DNA from: Drosophila miranda
Lineage: Eukaryota; Arthropoda; Insecta; Diptera; Drosophilidae
Assembly (NCBI RefSeq): GCF_003369915.1
Contig: NC_046676.1
Location: 10,770,001-10,834,000 of the forward strand
DNA length: 64,000 bases
Direction of reading: 5' to 3'
Every line of letters starts with the position of its first letter. Position 1 is the first letter of the stretch. The position numbers were made by a program, and so were the translations under genes. Under the pieces are notes generated by a model. The model ran no database searches. It was not told the DNA's origin and saw nothing but the letters and a program-made list of their open reading frames with translations. Of the stretch, positions 58,501 to 64,000 are shown piece by piece.

Positions 58501-61500
58501 AGGAAGTGCAACCCCCACACGGCAAAAAACTCGTTGTCGCGTGCACCGCCGAAAAGTGCACGCAAACAACTGGTCAACCAAGCGACCAATACCGAGTGAT
58601 CAATTCTTCTCCTTCCACTGACCTTATTATACCAGACGTGTCAAACAGCGTATACGCTGACCACCTTGCTAGCCCTCCAAATCGATCCCAGCGCCGAAGA
58701 AGCGATTTTAAGAAACATTGCAAACTTGAGAAAAGACTGCTCTTAGCTTCTGTAGTTGGAAAACCAAATGATTTACGACCCCATGCTCAGATTATGCTTT
58801 TTGGTAAACCAGTCATAGGACTAATGGATACTGGAGCTTCAGTTAGCTGCATAGGGGGAAGTTGCGCGTCCGACGTTATTCGGAATAAAGTCCAATATAA
58901 GCCGCTGTCCCTAAAAGTTAGAACTGCCGACGGAAAGAGCCAAAGTATAGTCGGCAAAATTTCCGCAAAAGTCACGTATGGAGGGGAATCCAAGGAACTT
59001 TGTTTTTATATTGTACCTTCCTTGACGGGTAATCTCTATTTAGGAATCGATTTTTGGACGGCTTTTGAACTTTTACCGTTGCACTTGATGACACAAAATT
59101 TGCGTATTGAAACCTTAGAAGACCCCACAATGAGGGCGCTTCTGCCTTCACAGCAAGTATTACTACAGGAGGTAATAGCTCTCTTCCCATCTTACTCAAA
59201 GCAAGGTCTAGGAAAGACCTCTGTAATCACTCACACGATAGAGGTAGCCGACGCAAAGCCCATTAAACAACGCCACTATGCGGTGTCACCGGCAACGGAG
59301 AAGCTAATGTACGAGGAATTAGACCGAATGCTGAAGCTTGGGGTTATACAAGAATCGGTTAGTTCGTGGTCTTCGCCCGTAGTGCTGGTTAAAAAGCCTG
59401 GCAAGGTTAGATTGTGTATCGATTGTAGGAAAGTAAACTCGGTCACGGTAAAGGATGCATATCCCATGCCCCTTATAGACGGAATCCTGAGTAGACTACC
59501 GAAAGCAGAGTTCATCACAAGCATCGATCTAAAGGACGCGTTTTGGCAAATCCCTCTCGATCAAAAATCTCGTGATAAGACAGCGTTTACCGTGCCTGGC
59601 CGTCCCTTATACGAGTTTGTCGTCATGCCATTCGGCTTAACCAACGCACCCTGTACCTTGTCGCGACTTATGGATAAAGTCATACCAGCCCATCTACGGA
59701 ATGAAATATTCATATATCTTGACGACCTCTTAGTTATATCCGATAATTTTGAGCACCATCTGGAGGTGTTGTCCCTGGTCGCATCCCAACTTTCCAAAGC
59801 CAATCTTACTATAAATGTGGAGAAAAGCAAATTTTGCCGGAAAGAAGTTAAATATTTAGGCCACGTGATTGGTGGTGGGAATATTCGCACTGATCCTGAC
59901 AAAATAGCCGCCGTTAAGGACTTTCCAGCTCCCCAGTCGATCAAACAAGTTCGTCGATTTCTTGGAATGACAGGCTGGTACCACAAGTTCATCCACAATT
60001 ATGAAGCTATTAGTTCACCCATATCAGATACTCTGAAATCTAAGCGCAAGTTTATTTGGACTGACGAGGCTCAGCTTGCTTTCGAGTCATTAAAGTCCCA
60101 AATGTGTTCCGCGCCAGTTCTACATAGCCCAAATTTCTCCATACCATTCTCAATACACTGTGACGCCAGTCATACCGGCGTAGGGGCAGTTCTAATGCAA
60201 GAAAACAACGAGGGCGCAGACGTACCAATTGCTTTTATGTCGAAAAAGCTTAACAAATGCCAGAGGCAGTACACTGTAACTGAAAAAGAGTGTTACGCTG
60301 CGGTTTTAGCCGTAAAAAAGTTCAGGGCATACATTGAGGGCCAAGAATTCACAATCATTACAGATCATGCCTCCTTAAAGTGGCTAATGTCGCAGGCTGA
60401 TCTTAGCTCCCGATTGGCTCGCTGGTCCTTAAAGTTGCAGGGATTTGAATTTAAAATCTTACACCGAAAAGGGAGTGATAACATAGTCCCCGATGCCTTG
60501 TCCCGTACGCACTCAGAAGACTTGTCCTTCTTGGCAATTGATAGCATGTTGGTCGACCCTGATTCTCCTGAGTTCAAATCACCAGAATATCAGTCAATTA
60601 AAGAGAAGATTAGGTTGAACAGTTCCCGATTGCCTGATCTGAAAATCAAAGATGAACGCATCTTTCGGCGTGCGGAACATGCCGATGGAACCAAGATCAC
60701 AGACGATTCCTGCTGGAAACTTTGGATACCCCCATCCCTTGTAAAACCCGTCCTCAAAGCTGCCCATGAGGATCCCTTGTGTGCCCACAGTGGGATAAAT
60801 AAAACCCTTGAAAGACTCAGGCGATCTTATTATTGGCCAAACTTAGCGGTGGATGTCAAAGAACTCATAAATAATTGCCATATCTGTAAAACCACGAAGC
60901 ATCCAAATCAACCCTTAAAGCCACCAATGGGAAATACGGGCTTACCTTCTCGATTCTTTCAAAAATTATTTGTAGACTTTTTAGGACCTTATCCGAGAAG
61001 CAAGTCAGGAAATATTGGCATCTTTGTCGTGTTAGACCATCTGTCAAAATTTCCATTTTTGAAGCCCGTACGAAAATTTACAGCAGATTCCATAAAACGC
61101 TTCCTGGAAGATGACCTCTTTCACTGTTTCGGGGTCCCCGAAACCATCGTAAGCGATAATGGGGTCCAATTTAAATCTCACACTTTTAACTCCTTGCTTG
61201 ACAAATATAATATCTCTCATGTCTATACTGGCTTTTATTCTCCTCAAGCCAATGCTTCGGAGAGAGTAAATAGATCCGTTCTGGCGGCCATAAAAAGTTA
61301 TGTTGACCCGGATCAACGTAATTGGGATGAGAAATTAAGCAGCATTTGCTGTGCACTTCGGTCTAGCCATCATTTAGCCATAAGCACTACCCCGTATCGG
61401 CTTGCTTTTGGACAGCATATGGTAACCGATGCCAGTAGCTATAAACTGATGCGTAACCTAGACATGTTAGAAGATCGCGGTGTCCAATTTTCGCGAGAAG

Positions 61501-61790
61501 ATTCCTTCGACATAATTCGCAGCAAAGCAAAAGGCTCTATACAGGCCCAGCACTTCCGAAATGCCAGATCCTATAACTTACGAACGAGACAAATTTCCTA
61601 TAGGGATGGACAGGAAGTATATAGACGTAACTTTCAGCAAAGCAATTTCGCTAAGGGCTTTAGCGCAAAGTTAGCACCAACCTTTATAAAGTCCCGAGTG
61701 CGCAGGAAGCTAGGAAACTGCTATTACGAACTTGAAGATCTTCAAGGCCGCCTTGTAGGCAAATTTCATACCAAGGATATAAAACCTTGA
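58500..61790 (+). mobile_element. pol region: protease, reverse transcriptase, RNase H, integrase
   Basis: One open reading frame of about 1,090 codons. Aspartic protease motif LMDTGAS near 58823, reverse transcriptase IYLDDLL near 59712, RNase H start HCDASHTG near 60160. The integrase zinc-binding HHCC part lies near 60780-60895, and its catalytic aspartates near 60975 and 61155. The order PR-RT-RH-IN is that of Ty3/gypsy. The frame looks whole. Confidence 0.93.
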
Positions 61791-61843
61791 CATGAATTGT
61801 TACAAGCGCGGATCCCACTTTGGGTGTCCCACCCCAAGCGAGA

Positions 61844-61861
61844 TTTAAGTGGGGGGGATTA
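61844..61861 (+). other. Polypurine tract
   Basis: G-rich run (agtgggggggatta) immediately before the 3' LTR, the usual site for plus-strand priming. Confidence 0.7.
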
Positions 61862-64000
61862 TGTAGTGCGCTTGTTGTAAGAAAAAATTGTTTGCATCGA
61901 CGTCTTAATTTTCCCTAAAATTATGCTACGCGAATAGGCTAAGTCTTCTGTTGGGTCCAAGAAAGCTAAGCTTTTAACACGCCATCTACTGGGTGCGCTT
62001 CGTCACCGTGGGCTGCCCATATTATTTTGTTTGGCTGACGTTTTAATCGGCCTCCTCCTCCCACTGTCATTTTGACAAATCGATAAAGAAAAAGGGAAGA
62101 ACGAGGGGATGAGGCCTTGATTTCCGGGAGAAGCAGCTGTCTCTCTCCTCGTGGTATCCGAACAGTACGGACGTACTTATCCAGCTCAAAAAAAAAAAAA
62201 AAAATTAATAAAAGGTAAAAATCAAATAAAAGTTCTTGGGAGACCAGCACGATCCGCCGGCCTTTCGGAAGAAAGACCCCATCCACCCAGACGAGAAACC
62301 AATCCCCGATCCACGGTGCAGAGGATGGTGCGAATTTTCTGACGATCGCCCCAAAGCGGGCCACCGTAGAGTTGGGAAGCTCCACCCAACGCCCCAACGC
62401 CCTCCGCCAACGCGGTCCACCGTAGAGTTGGGAAGCTCCACCTAAAGCCCCAACGCCATCCACCACAGCGAGCCCTTCAGCAGTTCCCGAGCTTCAGCGC
62501 CGACAGAGAGCGGCCCCTCAGCCGTTTCCGAGCTTTAGCGCCGGCAGCAGCGAGCTCTTCGCCGCCCCAACGCGAGCCGTCGCGACCGAGAGTGAGCCAT
62601 CCAGCCACCGGGCCAAGAGCCTTAAACAAAAAGTGCCAAGTGATCTTCCTTGCCAGGAATAACCAGACCCGTCCAAGGAAAAAGAGACCCTGACCCGAAT
62701 TTTTTTTGTCACCGTGCTTCGCCCTAACCTAAAAGCCAGATCATGACATGTGAAGGTTAAATGTATTAAATAAACCCCAACGGAACGGGCAGAACTCGTA
62801 TGATGCTCTTGTGGCCCATTGTGCGTTTATTCCCAAAGAACTTATGTGCGCTTGTTAGGCCGTTGACCCCTTTGTGCATATAAAACGAAACCAGCTGCTT
62901 GGAGCTTTTTCCGTGCGCCCACACCTTGGTCTATGGATCAAGACCTACCCCAACGAATCTAAATAAACGAATAAATATTGAATAAAGTATAAAATATAGA
63001 AGTTAAAGATGGAATAATTTGATTTATGAACTATATATGCTCAAAAAAAAAAAAGCCCTAAACAAAAAGAAAAAGAAGATCAAGATAATCTGGTGTTAGC
63101 CGTGGTCATGCGTGTGCATGTGTGTGTGCTCTCTCTCTAAAACTTACAGGTATTCCCCTCGCCGAAAGATCTTTTGGACGTGGCCGGAACATGAAAGTAC
63201 GTAAGTGAACAAACTCCCAGTTAACGTTTATAAACTTTTAACATAAAGAGACAAAAGAAAAAACCATACATGAGCCCGGTCGCCCGTAGTCTTTGATTTT
63301 TCCCTAAATTATGTTGGAGTTTTTTTTTTGTTGTAAAGAGGCCTTAAGCCCACGCAAAGCTCAAGAGCTTTGGAAGCTGTAAGCGCAGATCAGCGGCAGC
63401 AGGTGCTTCACACCTATGCGACGGTGATTAGTTACCCTTACTTCTGCATTAATACAAAAATACCGAAAATGAAGAAATCTTAAATTACAAAAGTTCCTAC
63501 TTAAATATTCATTATTATTGTTATTATTCGTTAAATTATTCCCAGTACCCTACCACCTGTTTTTGAGATCATATATTTTATTCCTATTATTTAAAATTAT
63601 TATTCCTATAGTTTTAATTCTCTTATTGCCCTAGCTTATACTCACCCCATAACTATATATCATTTTCCTTCTACCCATGTATTTAGCTTTAGGCACTATC
63701 GATAAAAATAAATATTGTTAAAGATTTGGAAATGAATTGTTAGAAGATTTTTGTTTAGGAGCCATGCAGGGATCGATGAGGGAGAGTGAGGTATGACCCC
63801 CGGCGAGAAAAGGGATCATCCATAAGCCATATTTTCTTCGGAATTAGGATGATCAAGGTTGGGAGGGCCATGGCTGTTGCATCCAACACCAGCACAGCTA
63901 CCCGTCGGTTCGGATATGCAACGCGGAAGCCCACTTCCCTGTCCCCTTAATTCCTTTGTCCCTTCTAATTCCCCCAGCCTCCTCATCCTCCTTCCCCAAC
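61862..64000 (+). repeat. 3' LTR of the Ty3/gypsy element (runs off the window)
   Basis: Matches the 5' LTR from its first base. The last 230 bp or so, and the target-site duplication, lie outside the window. Confidence 0.92.

Larger units (their letters stand above)
53803..64000 (+). mobile_element. Ty3/gypsy-type LTR retrotransposon, young, cut by window edge
   Basis: Parts in order: 5' LTR (53803 to about 56170), primer-binding site, gag region, pol with protease, reverse transcriptase, RNase H and integrase, polypurine tract, and the start of the 3' LTR at 61862. Reverse transcriptase before integrase identifies the Ty3/gypsy order. No envelope gene is seen. LTRs of about 2.4 kb and the PBS type recall the Osvaldo/Ulysses group of drosophilids, an assignment made from memory. 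The two LTRs look the same over the 2.1 kb visible, apart from one base in an A run, so insertion was recent. It looks structurally whole; pol is open and the gag region appears interrupted perhaps once or twice. It sits about 0.7 kb downstream of Tes, same orientation. Confidence 0.92.

Noticed and set aside
1-64000. tRNA genes, CRISPR arrays, bacterial operons
   Set aside because: No tRNA B-box with a matching A-box was noticed by eye, and the DNA is clearly insect nuclear sequence.

Overview
The window is nuclear DNA from a fly of the genus Drosophila. Short GT-AG introns, (CA)n and CAG-type microsatellites and TATA, Inr and DPE promoter motifs all fit. The genes recognised (Imp3, APC10, Patronin, a RasGEF1-type exchange factor, a papain-family peptidase, a 5'-nucleotidase cluster, a DUF1091 gene, qkr54B and Testin) form a set that, from memory, lies around 53F-54B of D. 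melanogaster 2R (Muller element C). Gene content and repeats suggest a species outside the melanogaster group, perhaps the obscura group. The species is an inference; the genus is close to certain.

Layout. 1-10.2 kb is a direct tandem duplication of about 6 kb. The left copy holds Imp3(-), APC10(+) and only the last exons of the RasGEF gene. A junction near 2.4 kb then leads into the last three exons of Patronin, followed by the second Imp3 and APC10 and the full RasGEF gene. The parental order was probably Patronin-Imp3-APC10-RasGEF. 10.2-12.4 kb is repeat-rich spacer. 12.5-15.7 kb holds a secreted cathepsin-like peptidase and a 78-residue secreted peptide gene. 17.6-23.1 kb is a C-type lectin gene whose stop codon sits inside a splice donor, so that a long acidic-tailed isoform can be made. 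23.1-29.8 kb is gene-poor and full of simple repeats. 29.8-39.9 kb is a cluster of three paralogous 5'-nucleotidases on the minus strand, with a DUF1091 gene between two of them. 43.5 kb has a small nuclear-type protein gene. 47-49.3 kb is qkr54B, and 50.5-53.1 kb is Testin, which shares a divergent promoter region with qkr54B. From 53.8 kb to the window edge lies a Ty3/gypsy-type LTR retrotransposon with LTRs of about 2.4 kb, of which the second runs off the window.

How the genes relate. Most are unrelated housekeeping or secreted-protein genes that simply lie together. The functional group is the nucleotidase cluster, three GPI-anchored-type ecto-enzymes that would act on extracellular AMP. 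All splice sites were assigned by eye; reading frames were checked to stay open and in phase across every junction given.
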